Shown piece after piece: positions 5,380 to 5,833 of a DNA stretch of 5,833 nucleotides. Numbering within the stretch: position 1 is the first letter of the stretch; every line of letters begins with the position of its first letter. The position numbers and the translations under genes were made by a program. The stretch covers positions 1-5,833 of the forward strand of contig JBCDCP010000155.1 of assembly GCA_039181495.1 (NCBI GenBank). Direction: 5' to 3'. Below the pieces are notes generated by a model. It did not search any database, was not told the origin of the DNA, and saw only the letters and a list, made by a program, of their open reading frames with translations. Origin of the DNA: JBCDCP01 sp039181495. GTDB taxonomy: Bacteria > Pseudomonadota > Alphaproteobacteria > Rhizobiales > Tepidamorphaceae.

Positions 5380-5833
5380 TCAGACCCAATTGCCCATCTG
5401 CGGATCAATCGGAATGTATGGCACGATGGTACCGGTTGCCGCTGATGGAGCCTTGATCGGTCGGATAATCAGGGCATTAGCGCGGGCGAGCGTCGCCAAC
5501 ATTGAGCTGTCCTGACGCCTGAACGGCGTAGCTGTCGTGGTACCATCCATGGCCGGCTCGACGACCGAGCGGACATAGTCTTCGCGGTTGTCGTTGGCGG
5601 GCAAATCGTTTGTCAGTTCTGCATCGTGCGGTATCTCATGATTGGCCAGGCCCAGGCTGGCGCGGATCAGGGCAACCAGGAACAGCCGCGCGCAAACCAA
5701 AGAAGAAACCGGGTTGCCAGGCAGGCCAAGAACGAGCGTTTTGCCGATCTGCCCGAACATCATCGGTTTGCCTGGCCGCATCGCGATCTTCCAGAACGCC
5801 ATGTCGGCACCGAGGTCGGCCAGAACGCCACGC
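5380..5833 (-). CDS. moeA: Molybdopterin molybdenumtransferase MoeA, C-terminal part, cut by the right window edge
   Basis: MoeA inserts molybdate into adenylylated molybdopterin, the last general step of molybdenum cofactor synthesis in the cytoplasm. The window holds the last 150 codons; the frame continues past the right edge. The visible start, RGVLADLGADMAFWKIAMRP, followed by GKPMMFG and VLGLPGNPVSSLVC, is the end of the molybdopterin-binding (MogA-like) domain. The last roughly 80 residues, with LPANDNREDYVRS, TPFRRQDSSMLATLARANAL and a short beta-rich end, form the C-terminal domain IV. The Met whose codon lies at 5800-5802 is internal, not the start, because conserved sequence continues upstream of it. 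The stop lies 171 bp before lexA on the same strand. I see no strong terminator in between, so some read-through into lexA is possible. Confidence 0.95.
   Translation of the reverse strand, partial: RGVLADLGADMAFWKIAMRPGKPMMFGQIGKTLVLGLPGNPVSSLVCARLFLVALIRASLGLANHEIPHDAELTNDLPANDNREDYVRSVVEPAMDGTTTATPFRRQDSSMLATLARANALIIRPIKAPSAATGTIVPYIPIDPQMGNWV

Noticed and set aside
1..5833. Search by eye for CRISPR arrays, insertion sequences, tRNA/rRNA genes, toxin-antitoxin pairs or a novel defence cassette.
   Set aside because: No repeat-spacer pattern, transposase, terminal repeats or RNA gene signature was seen, and almost all sequence is accounted for by five known core genes.

Overview
The window reads as chromosomal core DNA of an alphaproteobacterium. 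The evidence is a LexA of the alphaproteobacterial type controlled by a direct-repeat GTTC-N7-GTTC box, a ComEC without the usual C-terminal nuclease-like domain, a GluRS that has lost its zinc ligands, and the gene order moeA-lexA / comEC / gltX-gltA. I recall this order from Caulobacter-like genomes, and a Caulobacterales or Maricaulales/Hyphomonadaceae relative is my best guess. That placement is inference, not proof.

Layout, left to right: the 5' end of gltA (citrate synthase, minus strand, cut by the left edge); a 259-bp gene-free leader containing a GAAA-loop hairpin; gltX (glutamyl-tRNA synthetase, minus, complete); a 145-bp divergent intergenic region; comEC (DNA-uptake channel, plus, complete); a 61-bp convergent gap holding a long inverted repeat that looks like a shared terminator; lexA (SOS repressor, minus, complete); a 171-bp intergenic region with a clear LexA operator and a weaker CtrA-like motif; and the 3' end of moeA (molybdenum cofactor synthesis, minus, cut by the right edge).

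The genes do not form one pathway. gltA and gltX are housekeeping genes of the TCA cycle and translation. moeA serves molybdenum cofactor synthesis. comEC and lexA both concern DNA (import of single strands and control of the damage response) and face each other tail to tail. lexA has its own promoter region carrying its own operator, which indicates autoregulation apart from moeA.

I found no mobile element, CRISPR array, tRNA or rRNA gene, toxin-antitoxin pair or unknown gene cassette. The points worth a second look are regulatory (the lexA operator with a CtrA-like site beside it, and structures around the comEC start and in the gltA leader) and the degenerate ComEC C-terminus. I see no evidence of a wholly new system here.
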